NCBI GenBank assembly: GCA_019119815.1
Contig: DWWH01000033.1
Location: 33,157 to 97,156 of the forward strand
Reading direction: 5' to 3'
Source of the DNA: Candidatus Eisenbergiella intestinipullorum
Lineage (GTDB): Bacteria; Bacillota; Clostridia; Lachnospirales; Lachnospiraceae
Length of the DNA: 64,000 bases
A program made the position numbers and the translations under genes. Numbering within the stretch: the first letter of the stretch is position 1; each line of letters opens with the position of its first letter. Of this stretch, positions 17,692 through 27,570 are shown one piece after another. The notes beneath the pieces are model-generated. The model saw only the letters and a list, made by a program, of their open reading frames with translations. It was not told the origin of the DNA and did no database searches.

Positions 17692-18993
17692 TTATTTCTC
17701 AGGCCAGAATTCTTCCAGCAGCTCCGACTTCATTCCGGTTTCTTCCTTCTCGAAACAGTCGGCAAGGATCTGCCACCCCAGATCCAGCGCATTTTCCAGG
17801 GAAAGGTTTACGGAGAGGCTCATGAGCTTCTCTTCAAATAAATTTCCGTATTTGAGAAGCTTTTCATCCCAACGGCTCATGACAAAACCCATGTTTTTCT
17901 TCTCAACCGTATCTTTATAGGAAGAATATAAACGGATCATGGCATCCATAAGCGCACGGTGGTCTTTTCTTGTCTTTCCGTTTACATTCTGTTTCAGACG
18001 GGACAGAGAACCGAAGGGTTCGATCCGCCCTCCCTTTAAATAATACTGGCCTTCCGTGATATAGCCTGTGTTGTCCGGAACCGGATGGGTAACGTCGTCC
18101 CCCGGCATGGTGGTCACTGCCAGGATCGTTACGGAACCGGCATTGTCAAAGTCAACGGCCTTCTCATAGCGGGATGCCAGCTGGGAATATAAATCTCCCG
18201 GATAGCCCCGGTTGGAGGGCACCTGTTCCTGGGTAATGGCAATTTCCTTCATCGCATCGGCAAAATTGGTCATATCCGTCAGGAGCACCAGAACGTCCTT
18301 ATCCTGCAGGGCGAACTGCTCCGCGACTGCCAGCGCCATGTCCGGAATCTTCATACATTCTACGGTGGGGTCAGCAGCCGTATGGATAAACATGACCGTC
18401 CTGCTTAAAGCGCCGCCCTGGGAAAGCGTTTCCCTGAAATAAAGATAATCATCATATTTTAATCCCATTCCGCCAAGAACGATGACATCCGCCTCCGCCT
18501 GCATGGCAATGCGGGCCAGAAGCTCATTGTAAGGTTCTCCCGAAATAGAGAAAATAGGAAGCTTCTGGGAAACAACCAGAGTATTGAACATATCGATCAT
18601 TGGAATGTTCGTACGCATCATACGGTTGGCGAGAATACGCTTCGTGGGATTGACGGAAGGACCGCCGATGGGCTTCATATTTTCCGTCAGCGCCGTTCCC
18701 TTATCCATGGGTTCGCCGGAACCATTGAATACCCTTCCAAGCAGGTCCTCGCTGAACGATACCTGCATTTCATGTCCCAGAAAACGCACCTCGTCACCGG
18801 TAGACACACCCTTTCCGCCCGCAAATACCTGCAGGGAAACAAGATCGCCTTCAATTTTATTCACTTCCGCAAGGGATTTGCCGAAGCGTGTGCTGACCGT
18901 CGCCAGCTCGTTGTTCCGAATGCCTTTGGCGCGGACCGTAATCACATTTCCGGTTATGGATTCGATCCGGTTATATACTTTATTCATCCTCAC
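17692..18993 (-). CDS. atpB: V-type ATP synthase subunit B
   Basis: 433 residues. [20 protein letters not shown] opens the N-terminal barrel. The nucleotide domain has [18 protein letters not shown] where a P-loop would be, so it is the non-catalytic B subunit. [19 protein letters not shown] and [21 protein letters not shown] are family signatures. It overlaps subunit A by 4 bases at its start. Confidence 0.97.
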   Translation of the reverse strand: MRMNKVYNRIESITGNVITVRAKGIRNNELATVSTRFGKSLAEVNKIEGDLVSLQVFAGGKGVSTGDEVRFLGHEMQVSFSEDLLGRVFNGSGEPMDKGTALTENMKPIGGPSVNPTKRILANRMMRTNIPMIDMFNTLVVSQKLPIFSISGEPYNELLARIAMQAEADVIVLGGMGLKYDDYLYFRETLSQGGALSRTVMFIHTAADPTVECMKIPDMALAVAEQFALQDKDVLVLLTDMTNFADAMKEIAITQEQVPSNRGYPGDLYSQLASRYEKAVDFDNAGSVTILAVTTMPGDDVTHPVPDNTGYITEGQYYLKGGRIEPFGSLSRLKQNVNGKTRKDHRALMDAMIRLYSSYKDTVEKKNMGFVMSRWDEKLLKYGNLFEEKLMSLSVNLSLENALDLGWQILADCFEKEETGMKSELLEEFWPEK

Positions 18994-20768
18994 TCACCGC
19001 CTTTGCACAGTGCTTCCGCCTCGTCGCTGCAGGTTCCGCCGCCGTCTTCATACTGCCGGTCGATTTCAGCTTCCCTGGCCCTGAAAGCCTCGCTCATAAA
19101 TTCCGTATCATTCCAGTCGATAAATTTCTGCCGCATGCTGTTAAAGAAGCCGCGCGCCCCGTCTTTATCGCTCAGCGCATATTCCGAACCAAGAATCCGT
19201 ACCAGTTTATCGAGCACATAGCGCTGACGCTCTGCCCCGCAGTTCGCGTCGGTCGGATTAAAGGAATCCTGCTGGAGATAAACCGCGTCCAGCATTTCTC
19301 CCTTGAGGTAAACGATATAATCCGGCAGGCTCGTCCCTTCCTCTCCGACCACCTTCATCATGGAGCCGATGTCGTTGCCATGAAGCAGAATGCTCTTCAA
19401 AAATGCCGTTTTCTCCGGCGCGATGACTCCCCGGTATTTCGACCATGAAATGAGCGGGTCGATCGCCGGATACTTACGCGCATCCGAACGCTCTCTGGAC
19501 AGGCCGTGGAAAGCGCCTACCACCTTCAGGGTCGCCTGCGTCACAGGCTCGTCGAAATTACCTCCCGCCGGAGAAACCGTACCGCCGATGGTTACGGAGC
19601 CTTTGGAGCCATCCGGAAGGCGTACATAACCGGCCCTCTCGTAAAATGCCGAAATATAGGACTCCAGATATGCCGGAAACGCCTCTTCTCCCGGAATTTC
19701 TTCCAGACGCCCCGACATTTCCCGAAGCGCCTGGGCCCAGCGGGAAGTAGAATCTGCCAGAAGCAGTACATGCAGTCCCATCTGGCGGTAATATTCCGCC
19801 ATCGTCACAGAAGTATAAACCGATGCTTCACGGCTGGCAACCGGCATGGAGGACGTATTACAGATGATAATGGTCCGTTCCATCAGGGAACGTCCTGTCC
19901 TGGGATCGACCAGTTCCGGGAACTCCGTCAGCGTTTCCACCACTTCTCCGGCACGCTCTCCGCAGGCGGCTATAATGACGATATCCACATCCGCGTTTTT
20001 GGAAGTCGTGTGCTGCAGCACCGTCTTACCCGCGCCAAAAGGCCCGGGAATACAGTAAGTCCCGCCCTTTGCCACAGGAAAAAAGGAATCGATCAGACGG
20101 ACCTTCGTTTCCATGGTTTCCACGGGCGCCAGACGTTCGCTGTAACACGTGACCGCACGTTTTACCGGCCATTTGAAAGACATCGTAAGCGGTATCTCAT
20201 TGCCCCTGTTATCCGCTATGACCGCAATGGTTTCCCTAATCGTATATTCTCCCTTCGGCGCCACGGATTTTACCGTGTAATTCCCCCGCAGATAAAACGG
20301 TACAAGGATTTTATGGACAAAGGTACTCTCGGGGACCGTTCCCACATATTCCCCGGCTTTTACAACATCGCCCGGTTTCGAAACCGGAGTAAATTCCCAT
20401 TTCCTTTCGGCATCCAGCGCGTCGGTATAGATGCCCCTCTCCAGAAACCATCCCGCCTGCTCTGCCAGAAGAGGCAGCGGATTCTGAAGGCCATCGTAAA
20501 TCTGGCCCAGCAGACCCGGCCCCAGCTCCGCGGTGAGCATGTCTCCGGTAAACGTTACCTCATCGCCGCATTCAATGCCATTTGTCATCTCATAAACCTG
20601 TATCTGGGCAATCGTTCCCCGGATACGGATCACTTCGCTTTTGAGAGAGGTATTTCCAACTTTTACGTAGCAGATCTCGTTCATTGAGACGTTGCCTTCA
20701 AACTGGACGGATACCATATTTCCATTCACGCCTACGACCCGCCCTGTGCTTTGATTGTTTCCGGTCAT
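18990..20768 (-). CDS. atpA: V-type ATP synthase subunit A (catalytic)
   Basis: 592 residues. P-loop GPFGAGKT at 242-249, the nonhomologous insertion region before it (~120-200), and [32 protein letters not shown] are diagnostic. It hydrolyses or synthesises ATP at the A/B interfaces. The start overlaps the DUF2764 gene by 4 bases and the end overlaps subunit B by 4, a tightly coupled operon. Confidence 0.97.
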   Translation of the reverse strand: MTGNNQSTGRVVGVNGNMVSVQFEGNVSMNEICYVKVGNTSLKSEVIRIRGTIAQIQVYEMTNGIECGDEVTFTGDMLTAELGPGLLGQIYDGLQNPLPLLAEQAGWFLERGIYTDALDAERKWEFTPVSKPGDVVKAGEYVGTVPESTFVHKILVPFYLRGNYTVKSVAPKGEYTIRETIAVIADNRGNEIPLTMSFKWPVKRAVTCYSERLAPVETMETKVRLIDSFFPVAKGGTYCIPGPFGAGKTVLQHTTSKNADVDIVIIAACGERAGEVVETLTEFPELVDPRTGRSLMERTIIICNTSSMPVASREASVYTSVTMAEYYRQMGLHVLLLADSTSRWAQALREMSGRLEEIPGEEAFPAYLESYISAFYERAGYVRLPDGSKGSVTIGGTVSPAGGNFDEPVTQATLKVVGAFHGLSRERSDARKYPAIDPLISWSKYRGVIAPEKTAFLKSILLHGNDIGSMMKVVGEEGTSLPDYIVYLKGEMLDAVYLQQDSFNPTDANCGAERQRYVLDKLVRILGSEYALSDKDGARGFFNSMRQKFIDWNDTEFMSEAFRAREAEIDRQYEDGGGTCSDEAEALCKGGE

Positions 20769-21322
20769 TCCTTAACCTCCTGATCGCCCCCATGCATAAT
20801 TGAGCTGTAAATTTCCCGATATGCGCTTTGTCCCCTGTTTTTATCAAACCGTTTCAGCCTTAAAATCAGCTTCAGCTTCAGCGCATAATAAAACAACATT
20901 GTTTCGCTGAAGGAATCCGCGGGACGCAGCGTTTCCAGAAAATCCAGGCGGACGCGGGTTAAATACCGCTCTGCCTCCAGAGGATCCTCCATCTCCACCG
21001 CCTGACGTACCGTCTGAAGCAGCGCGGCGGAAGCTTCCCCTCTTTTTCCTTCAAACGGCTTTTTCATCTTCTCTGCGCGCGCTTCGGCAAGCGCCAGGCG
21101 AAAATTGATTTCCCACTCGTTCCACCTGTCAATAAACGGATATCCTGATTTTTTATTCTCTCTTTTCGGGACAAGGGTCAGCCCGCTCAAAGCATTCCAG
21201 GCCTTTTTCCCCAGATTGCTTCTGCAGAGTTCATAAAACCGTTCCTCTGTAATGGGCAGAGCTGTTGTTTCACCGGCAATCTCCAAAGAGGGCAGCTGTG
21301 CAATCAGATAATATTGATTCAT
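20765..21322 (-). CDS. DUF2764 family protein of the V-ATPase operon
   Basis: 185 residues, soluble, mostly helical, beginning NQYYLIAQLPSLEIAGE. DUF2764 proteins occur between atpE and atpA in the Chlamydia/Borrelia-type V-ATPase operons, in the place where a C-type subunit would be expected, and this gene has exactly that position. A role as a structural replacement for subunit C is an inference. ATGA overlaps at both ends couple it to atpE and atpA. Confidence 0.85.
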   Translation of the reverse strand: MNQYYLIAQLPSLEIAGETTALPITEERFYELCRSNLGKKAWNALSGLTLVPKRENKKSGYPFIDRWNEWEINFRLALAEARAEKMKKPFEGKRGEASAALLQTVRQAVEMEDPLEAERYLTRVRLDFLETLRPADSFSETMLFYYALKLKLILRLKRFDKNRGQSAYREIYSSIMHGGDQEVKE

Positions 21323-21933
21323 ATATTCTCAGCTTCTTTCATCAATGATGTCAGTTTTGGAGTTAAATATACAGACAGCAGCTCGGTAACCGCTTCCGCC
21401 GAATAGTCATAATAAATCCGTCCATCCTGGACCGAAATGCGGAATCCCCCTTCAAAGCTGTCGTCCGGTTTCAACGTGACTCCCCCGCACATCCGTTCTT
21501 TCAGTCCCGCAAGCAGTTCCTCCTCAATGGAAGCCAGGTCTCTGCTTCCGACCAAAACGGAGAGATCCTCCGCTTCCGTATCCTTCGTCCAGTTTTCCAC
21601 AGCCGTAAGAATTAACTGCGTAAGGGCATCGGAAGATAATGCCTCTTTCACATGATCCCCTGCAACGGCGTTCAGTTCTTTCGCAACGCTTTCTCTGAAT
21701 GAGATCAAAAGGTTCCTTCCGGCCTGGCGGATCGAATCCTCCCCTGCGCGTACAAAGCGTTCATTCTGCGCCCTGGCCTCCAGCATGATCTTCTCAGCTT
21801 CTGCCTTCGCATCGGAAATGATCTTTTCAGCCTCAGCCTTTGCTGATTCCAATATGGAAGCGGCTTCCGTTTCAGCGGCTTTTACGCCATCATTTTTAAT
21901 CTGGTCAATGAGCTCCTGCAATTGGATTTCCAT
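21319..21933 (-). CDS. atpE: V-type ATP synthase subunit E (peripheral stalk)
   Basis: 204 residues. A long charged N-terminal helix (LQELIDQIKNDGVKAAETEAASILESAKAEAEKIISDAKAEA and on to ~residue 75, Ala/Glu/Lys-rich coiled coil) precedes a globular C-terminal domain. It forms the peripheral stalk; the usual partner subunit G/H is not present in this operon. The ribosome site AAGGAG lies inside the end of the upstream small ORF. Confidence 0.93.
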   Translation of the reverse strand: MEIQLQELIDQIKNDGVKAAETEAASILESAKAEAEKIISDAKAEAEKIMLEARAQNERFVRAGEDSIRQAGRNLLISFRESVAKELNAVAGDHVKEALSSDALTQLILTAVENWTKDTEAEDLSVLVGSRDLASIEEELLAGLKERMCGGVTLKPDDSFEGGFRISVQDGRIYYDYSAEAVTELLSVYLTPKLTSLMKEAENI

Positions 21934-21938
21934 TTACG

Positions 21939-22076
21939 TCATCTCCTTTCCCATCCATCCCCTGCGGTTTCAATGCGCTCCAAACGAAAGGGTTTCAAAT
22001 CCACAGGTTGTTGGATATTCCGGAACCTTACAGGTCCCGAACAGGCGGAATAGATGAAATTGCAATAATTCTTCAT
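21939..22076 (-). CDS. Possible 45-residue leader ORF before the V-ATPase operon
   Basis: ATG at 22076 is preceded by GGAG at six bases and lies ~40 bases after the operon's predicted -10 box. The ORF encodes 45 residues starting MKNYCNFIYSACSGPVRF and ends in a TGA at 21939-21941, just in front of the atpE start and overlapping its ribosome site. A 7-bp hairpin (CGGGACC/GGTTCCG) falls inside it. No family was recognised. It could be a regulatory leader peptide or a chance ORF in a 5' leader. Confidence 0.35.
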   Translation of the reverse strand: MKNYCNFIYSACSGPVRFRNIQQPVDLKPFRLERIETAGDGWERR

Positions 22077-22117
22077 TTATACTCCGTCTTTTTGTATATT
22101 TTACACAATATAGGTTC

Positions 22118-22146
22118 ATTATACTTCTTCTGCAAAATCTAGGCAA
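22118..22146 (-). promoter_or_regulatory. Promoter of the V-ATPase operon
   Basis: Minus-strand TTGCCT (22146-22141), 17-base spacer, and a perfect TATAAT (22123-22118). The leader to atpE would be ~180 bases. The rest of the gap up to 22226 is A/T-rich without other recognised signals. Confidence 0.65.
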
Positions 22147-22223
22147 CAAAAATTTTCACCCCAAAAATGAAGTAAAACCCATATCAAAATAGAACCTTTT
22201 TATTCCTTCCATTGTTTCATGCC

Positions 22224-22256
22224 AAAACTGCCGCACAGGTTTCCCCGTGCGGCAGT
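22224..22256 (-). terminator. Terminator after the radical SAM gene
   Basis: Minus-strand ACTGCCGCAC (22256-22247) pairs with GTGCGGCAGT (22236-22227), followed by TTTG. It separates the radical SAM gene from the ATPase promoter. Confidence 0.8.
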
Positions 22257-22271
22257 CCAATTTTTTTCTGT

Positions 22272-23222
22272 TTATTTATTCCTGTTCTTCTTCAGAATAT
22301 CATTCACAATATCCATCCGCAGACCCGCGTCGATGAAATCGCAGTGCTTACAGAAGGGATAATTCTGTCTGCCGTCCTTCACCGCCTGACGCAGCTTCTG
22401 ATATTCCGGGCTGTTCCAGGCATCCTTCAGAGGCGTTTTGGTCAGGTCTCCCATGTCCGTCACCTCGAAGTTGTCGCAGCAGCAGATTCCCAGCTTGCCG
22501 TTGGGCGTGATCCACATATCCGTGTAGGGCATCAGACAGGTTTCCTTAATGACCTTCTCCGTCGCCGCCTTGTTGGGCGCGCTTCCGGCACGGTTGGTCA
22601 GGACCTCCTTCAGATAACGCATCTGGATCAGGATGTCCACATCCTTGAACTCGTCCGGATGGCTCTTCACATATTCATAGATCTCCTGGATGTTGTCATG
22701 GAATTTCATATCCAGGCAGTAATTGTTGATGATGAGCTGATTCACGTAAGGGACAATGGCCTTCACCTTGTCCACGGTCAGAAGCAGGCCGTTGGTGGAC
22801 ATGAAAATGAACACATCCGGAAGCTGCTTCCTGGCGTACTTATGAAACTCCACGATTCTGGTATCCAGCCAGGGTTCGTTGTTTCCGTACAGAGTCAGAT
22901 GACCCTTGTAGCCCCAGTCGCGGAGCTGGTCGATGATGCTGTAATACAGCTCGTCCGACATTCTGGCGTAGGGACGTTTTTCCGCGTTTTTATTCGCCGT
23001 GCAGAATTCACAGGTGCTGTTGCAGCGGTTGATCGTCTCCAGATTGACCACATTGGGATGGGGGATCGGATCGCTCTCCATAAAATATTTGATGTATTCT
23101 CTCTGGGATTTTCCCCGCGTCAGAAACTGCAGGGTCAGATACCCTTCGCTCGCCAGCTTTGGGAAATACTTTCTCATGTTCCAGCCGAATTTTCCGGCGT
23201 AGTTGTGAACTCTGATCGGCAT
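22272..23222 (-). CDS. Radical SAM protein with SPASM-like C-terminal domain
   Basis: 316 residues. CNSTCEFC near residue 60 is the CxxxCxxC motif binding the SAM-cleaving [4Fe-4S] cluster; HLTLYGNNEPWLD follows as the SAM-contacting strand. The C-terminal region (CLMPYTDMWITPNGKLGICCCDNF ... FCKHCD) has the spaced cysteines of a SPASM auxiliary cluster domain. Such enzymes modify peptides or carbohydrates; no precursor peptide gene was seen next to it, so the substrate is unknown. The N-terminal ~40 residues are an added domain. It lies 82 bases after the DUF6044 gene. Confidence 0.88.
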   Translation of the reverse strand: MPIRVHNYAGKFGWNMRKYFPKLASEGYLTLQFLTRGKSQREYIKYFMESDPIPHPNVVNLETINRCNSTCEFCTANKNAEKRPYARMSDELYYSIIDQLRDWGYKGHLTLYGNNEPWLDTRIVEFHKYARKQLPDVFIFMSTNGLLLTVDKVKAIVPYVNQLIINNYCLDMKFHDNIQEIYEYVKSHPDEFKDVDILIQMRYLKEVLTNRAGSAPNKAATEKVIKETCLMPYTDMWITPNGKLGICCCDNFEVTDMGDLTKTPLKDAWNSPEYQKLRQAVKDGRQNYPFCKHCDFIDAGLRMDIVNDILKKNRNK

Positions 23223-23304
23223 CTTACTATCTCCTTTTATCCTTTGCTCTCTGCCAGAATGGCCGCGTGATGCGTTATCATCATATCACCGGGGGGACTT
23301 TCTG

Positions 23305-25308
23305 TCAAACCTGCTCATACACATAGATCGTATAGGGCGATCCTTCTCCGCTGTACGTCCCTGCCAGCGCGAATCCCAGCTCCGGCGCGTTGCTGATTTC
23401 GATCCGGGAAAACAGGTATTTTCCGCCAAGCTGTCGGAACACGTCGGCGTCAATATAGAGCCTGTCGTCCGCCACCTGCATGGTGCGCACCGGATTCCAG
23501 GTATTCTCTCCGGAGCCGGAGAAAATATAGGCTCTCGCGCCCCAGTCCCAGAAATAGGTATCCCATTCCTCCACCCGTTCGGTGGCGGGGGCGATCATCG
23601 CACCGAACGCTTCCTTGTATTCCTGGGGATAAAAGCCCAGGTAGCCGTCCAGCGTGGAGATGCCGTTGTAGGACAGGACCGCCGGATGCATGCCATAGGC
23701 GACGCTGTACTCCCCGTCGTAGCCGATGTCCTCTTTGATCTCATCAAAAAGCGCCTCCGAGAAAAATTCCCGGTAATTCAGGTTTTCCACCTCCACGCCC
23801 TTCACCAGACGGTAGGCGTGATAATAAAGCGTATAGTAAAAATCATTGTACACGGCAGGCGTGAGCACCACCACGGCCAGGCTGATCACAAGGATCGCGT
23901 TTCCCAGCCACTTTTTTCTCCGGTCATACAGATACTTCACCAGCAAAAACAGGAGCGCATACCACAGAAACGGATTGAAAAATACGGTCCGGTTGAACTG
24001 GAAGCCCTCCAGCGGCGGAATCAGCGCCTCAAACAGCTCCCGCAGGCCGCCCCAGTAGTAGAAGCCGTAAACCAGACAGTTTCCCACGATGAAATAGAGC
24101 ACCAGACAGAAGCTGTCCGTCAGGATCCTTTTCGGCTGGCCCCTGCGGATCAGGCAGATCACCCGGTACATAAAAAACAGCAGGCAAAGCGGAAGCAGGA
24201 ACCGGGTATGGGAGGGCTGGGCGTGAAAGATGGCCTGGGAGAACACCTCCCAGATGGTCTTTGCGATCTGTGCCGCCGTAAAGTTATCCTCCGCCATACT
24301 GCCGCGCATGGTCTCCACGCTGGAAAACAGCATTTCTCCAAACAGACGGTATTCAAAGACCATGTACCCGGCGGAAAGCACAATAAGCGCCGCCAGAAGG
24401 CGCCGGCTGAAAAAGCGGGAGGGGCCGCCCTTCTTTTTTTCCTTCAAACCTGCATCCTGGGTGGCCGTTTCCGCTTTTCTTCCCCTGACCGAATCCCTCA
24501 CCCACAGGATCAGGATCGCCAGCACCAGATAGCCCAGAATAAAGATTCCGAAGTAGGAAAAATAGGAAAGAAGGGGATAAAAAAACAGAAGCAGGCAGCT
24601 GAGCAGCCATCCCCGCCGCCCTTTTCCTGAAGCCGCAGACGGCGCGCCCTTCTTCCCGACGCCGCCTTCCGCCGCCTTTCCTTCTCTCCCCCAGGGCGCC
24701 TCTCCCCGGTAGATTCTGCGCAACAGGTAAATGACCAGCGGAATGGAGGCAAAGGCGATGCCGTAGGCAGGAAAAAGCGGAAGCAGGCCGTAGATCAGGC
24801 CGCAGACCACCGCGATGGGGCGGTACTGCTTCCAGCTGTCCGGCGCATCCTTTTTCCTCCCGGAAGCTTTCCGGGCTTCCGGTTCCGCGTTCGCCTCCCC
24901 GCCTGCCGCCTCTCCGGTACCAGAAAGGCGGCGTCCGCTTCCGGTATCATAAATGTCCTTCGCCAGCACATATACGGAAAACTCCGCGATCAGAATTTTC
25001 AGGAAATATCCGCACAGATATGCGGCGAACGGAGGAAGCAGATAATAAAGGATATTGTACAGGGAAAATTCCGAGCTCAGATAGTCCCTCGTAATGCCGC
25101 CCAGGATGGGAACGGTCGCATTATGAGCGAAAAAGGTTCCGGAATGCTTCATCGCCATAAAATGCCCCATGAACAGGTCCAGGTTATCATGGACGGCGAT
25201 ATAGCTGTTTTCCCCGAAAAAAAGAAAAACCGCCGCCTCTCCCAGAACGGCGGCTCCGAACAGGAACCAGTACCATTTTCTGATCACAGATTGCAGCAGT
25301 TTTTTCAT
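23305..25308 (-). CDS. Large multi-pass membrane protein, DUF6044/YfhO-like
   Basis: 667 residues with about a dozen hydrophobic segments. FFGENSYIAVHDNLDLFMGHFMAMK near residue 32 is an extracytoplasmic Asp-containing loop of the GT-C-like/YfhO type, and the C-terminal ~130 residues form a soluble extracytoplasmic domain (SYNGISTLDGYLGFYPQEYK). A charged, low-complexity cytoplasmic linker occurs around residues 135-160 and again near 205. The family is thought to act in polymer or glycolipid modification. Its start overlaps the Rrf2 stop by 3 bases (ATGA), an unusual pairing with a regulator gene. Confidence 0.8.
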   Translation of the reverse strand: MKKLLQSVIRKWYWFLFGAAVLGEAAVFLFFGENSYIAVHDNLDLFMGHFMAMKHSGTFFAHNATVPILGGITRDYLSSEFSLYNILYYLLPPFAAYLCGYFLKILIAEFSVYVLAKDIYDTGSGRRLSGTGEAAGGEANAEPEARKASGRKKDAPDSWKQYRPIAVVCGLIYGLLPLFPAYGIAFASIPLVIYLLRRIYRGEAPWGREGKAAEGGVGKKGAPSAASGKGRRGWLLSCLLLFFYPLLSYFSYFGIFILGYLVLAILILWVRDSVRGRKAETATQDAGLKEKKKGGPSRFFSRRLLAALIVLSAGYMVFEYRLFGEMLFSSVETMRGSMAEDNFTAAQIAKTIWEVFSQAIFHAQPSHTRFLLPLCLLFFMYRVICLIRRGQPKRILTDSFCLVLYFIVGNCLVYGFYYWGGLRELFEALIPPLEGFQFNRTVFFNPFLWYALLFLLVKYLYDRRKKWLGNAILVISLAVVVLTPAVYNDFYYTLYYHAYRLVKGVEVENLNYREFFSEALFDEIKEDIGYDGEYSVAYGMHPAVLSYNGISTLDGYLGFYPQEYKEAFGAMIAPATERVEEWDTYFWDWGARAYIFSGSGENTWNPVRTMQVADDRLYIDADVFRQLGGKYLFSRIEISNAPELGFALAGTYSGEGSPYTIYVYEQV

Positions 25309-25766
25309 TCGTTCTCTCCCTCATCCATGTCCGGCATATTCTCCCGGTGCTTTCTGACCAGGTCCGCGATGGTCACATGATCCACGACTCCGCTGACCGC
25401 CTCCGCAAGCTGTTTCCATACGTCGGCCGCCTCGCAGAAAGACTGTCTGGCGCAGCCGCCCTCCGCCCCGCATTCCTCCAGGCAGGGAGCAGGGCTCAGC
25501 GATCCCTCCGTCAGCCGCAGGATCTGGCCCACCGTATAGTCCTCGGGAGAACCGGCAAGACAATACCCTCCCTGCGCTCCCCGGACGCTCTGAACGAAGC
25601 CCGCCCTGTTCAGGACCGCTATGATCTGTTCCAGATATTTTTCCGATATACCCTGGCGCTTTGCGATCTGCTTCGCCTTCACATACTCCCCGCGTCCGTA
25701 CAGGGCCAGATCCAGCATGACACGGACCGCGTATCTGCCTTTGGTCGAAATTCTCATGGCACTCAT
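25305..25766 (-). CDS. Rrf2 family regulator with Fe-S-type cysteines
   Basis: 153 residues. MRISTKGRYAVRVMLDLALYG and the winged helix EKYLEQIIAVLNRAGFVQSVRGAQGGY are diagnostic of Rrf2 (IscR/CymR/NsrR). Cys99-x5-Cys105-x5-Cys111 (with Cys95 nearby) matches the IscR-type [2Fe-2S] ligand spacing. Its position next to metQ-metI-metN and cysK suggests control of sulfur amino acid supply, like CymR, perhaps with cluster status as the signal. AGGAA precedes the start at 25766. The 3' end is coupled to the DUF6044 gene. Confidence 0.9.
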   Translation of the reverse strand: MSAMRISTKGRYAVRVMLDLALYGRGEYVKAKQIAKRQGISEKYLEQIIAVLNRAGFVQSVRGAQGGYCLAGSPEDYTVGQILRLTEGSLSPAPCLEECGAEGGCARQSFCEAADVWKQLAEAVSGVVDHVTIADLVRKHRENMPDMDEGENE

Positions 25767-25831
25767 TTGCGCTTCCTGTTCCTTTCACACCCGCGCGCGG
25801 GACGCCGCGCGCAGGTGCCATCCTGTCCCGA

Positions 25832-26803
25832 TCAGTCTTCGTAAGGAACCACGGAGCCCTGATAGGTATCTTCAATGAACTGCTTGATCTCGTCGGACTT
25901 CAGCACCGATACCAGCGCCTGAATTCCCTCGTCGTTTTCATGACCCTCTTTTACGGCCACCACATTCACATACTTCTGCACCGCTTCGGAATCGGAGGTT
26001 TCCACCGCCAGCGCGTCCGTGGAAGCGTTCAGTCCCGCCTGCAGCGCATAGTTTCCGTTGATGACTGCGAAGTCAAAATCCGGAAGACTTCTCGGGATCT
26101 GCTCCGCCGCCAGCTCAATGAAGGAAATGTTGTGCGGATTGTCCGTGATGTCGTTCACGGTAGCGTTGATGCCCGCATCCGGATTCAGCGTGATCAGTCC
26201 CTGCTCCTGCAGAAGAAGCAGCGCTCTTGCCTCGTTGGTCGTATCGTTGGGAACGGCGATCTCCGCTCCATCCGTGATGGCGGAAAGGTCGCTCTGCTTG
26301 CCGGGATAGATGCCAAGAGGCTCATAGTGGATGCTTCCGGCGCTCACCAGATGGGTTCCTCTTTCCTCATTAAAGCTCTCCAGATAAGTGATGTGCTGGA
26401 AATAGTTGGCATCCATTTCCCCGCTTTCCACCACCTCGTTGGGCATGATGTAGTCGGTGAACTCGGTCACCTCCAGCGTCCAGCCCTGCTCCGCCAGAAG
26501 AGGAGCCGCCGCCGCCAGGATCTCCGCATGAGGCACGCTGGTTGCCGCCACCGTGATGGTTCCCTTCGCTTCTGTCGTGGCCTCCGCCGCATCAGCGCTC
26601 TCCGCATTGGAAGCTTCCGTACTCTGCGCTTCCGCGCTTTCCTCCGCCGTGCTTTCCGCAGGGGCCGACGTCTCTTCAGCGGCAGTATCCGCCGCGCTCT
26701 GTCCGTTTTCCGCTCCGGTCTGTGCCGCATCCGAACCGCAGGCTGCCAGCAGTCCGGCAGTCAGCACTGCCGTCAGGATCAGTGATACCGTTTTCTTTTT
26801 CAT
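25832..26803 (-). CDS. metQ: Methionine ABC transporter substrate-binding lipoprotein
   Basis: 323 residues. A signal peptide with lipobox LLAACG (Cys ~22) is followed by a low-complexity Ala/Glu/Ser linker (~25-70) that holds the mature domain off the membrane. TITVAATSVPHAEILAAAAPLL starts the NlpA/MetQ domain; YFQHITYLESFNEERGTHL and LEVTEFTDYIMPNEVV are family blocks. It binds methionine (possibly a derivative) outside the cell for MetI/MetN. The start at 26803 has GGAGGAG upstream; codons before it would hide the signal peptide. Confidence 0.93.
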   Translation of the reverse strand: MKKKTVSLILTAVLTAGLLAACGSDAAQTGAENGQSAADTAAEETSAPAESTAEESAEAQSTEASNAESADAAEATTEAKGTITVAATSVPHAEILAAAAPLLAEQGWTLEVTEFTDYIMPNEVVESGEMDANYFQHITYLESFNEERGTHLVSAGSIHYEPLGIYPGKQSDLSAITDGAEIAVPNDTTNEARALLLLQEQGLITLNPDAGINATVNDITDNPHNISFIELAAEQIPRSLPDFDFAVINGNYALQAGLNASTDALAVETSDSEAVQKYVNVVAVKEGHENDEGIQALVSVLKSDEIKQFIEDTYQGSVVPYED

Positions 26804-26904
26804 AATCTCCTCCATTTCGAAGCCTTCGCTCCTGAAAATCATCCGCGGCCATACCGCCGCATTCTCTCTTCAAAGCGGAAAAAACCGCTCTCTATCATCA
26901 GATG

Positions 26905-27570
26905 TCAGCCCGTGATCCTGTGATCCAGCTTCCTCGCCAGCTTCATGCAGACCGCCTGCATGATCTGGACCAGAAGCACCAGCAGGATGTCGGTGACGAT
27001 CATGATGTCAAATTCATACCGGTTGTAGCCGTAGCGGATCGCGATGTCGCCGAGTCCGCCGCCTCCCACCGCTCCGGCCATGGCCGAATAACCCAGAATC
27101 GTTCCCAGCGCGATCGCCAGATTGGAAAGCAGGGAAGAGCGCGCTTCCAGGAGCATCACCTTCATCACGATGGTGGGAATGCCCGCCCCCATACTCTTGG
27201 CCGCTTCGATCACGCCGCGGTCCACCTCCAGCAGAGAGGATTCCACCAGTCTTGCCACAAAGGGAGCCGCCGCAAGGGTCAGGGGAACCACCGTGGCGCT
27301 GGGACCGTAGCTCTTTCCCACTATGGCCCTGGTAAGAGGGATCACCAGGATCAGCAGGATCAGAAAAGGGATGCTCCGGGTGATGTTCACGATCACGTCC
27401 AGCACCCGGTTCACCGCCGCATTGGGCTTCAGGCCCTCCCGCCCTGTCACCACAAGGGCAATGCCAACGGGAAGCCCGATCACATATGCCATCAGCGTGG
27501 AGAGGAGCGTCATATAAATGGTAGCGAACGTGCCCTCCACAATCATCATTACCGTCGAACTATTCCACAT
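26905..27570 (-). CDS. metI: Methionine ABC transporter permease
   Basis: 221 residues with five to six membrane helices. The EAA loop EAAKSMGAGIPTIVMKVMLLEA and NITRSIPFLILLILVIPLTRAIVG are typical of MetI. It forms the channel with MetN on the inner face. The start overlaps metN's end by 11 bases; metQ follows after 101 bases. Confidence 0.95.
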   Translation of the reverse strand: MWNSSTVMMIVEGTFATIYMTLLSTLMAYVIGLPVGIALVVTGREGLKPNAAVNRVLDVIVNITRSIPFLILLILVIPLTRAIVGKSYGPSATVVPLTLAAAPFVARLVESSLLEVDRGVIEAAKSMGAGIPTIVMKVMLLEARSSLLSNLAIALGTILGYSAMAGAVGGGGLGDIAIRYGYNRYEFDIMIVTDILLVLLVQIMQAVCMKLARKLDHRITG

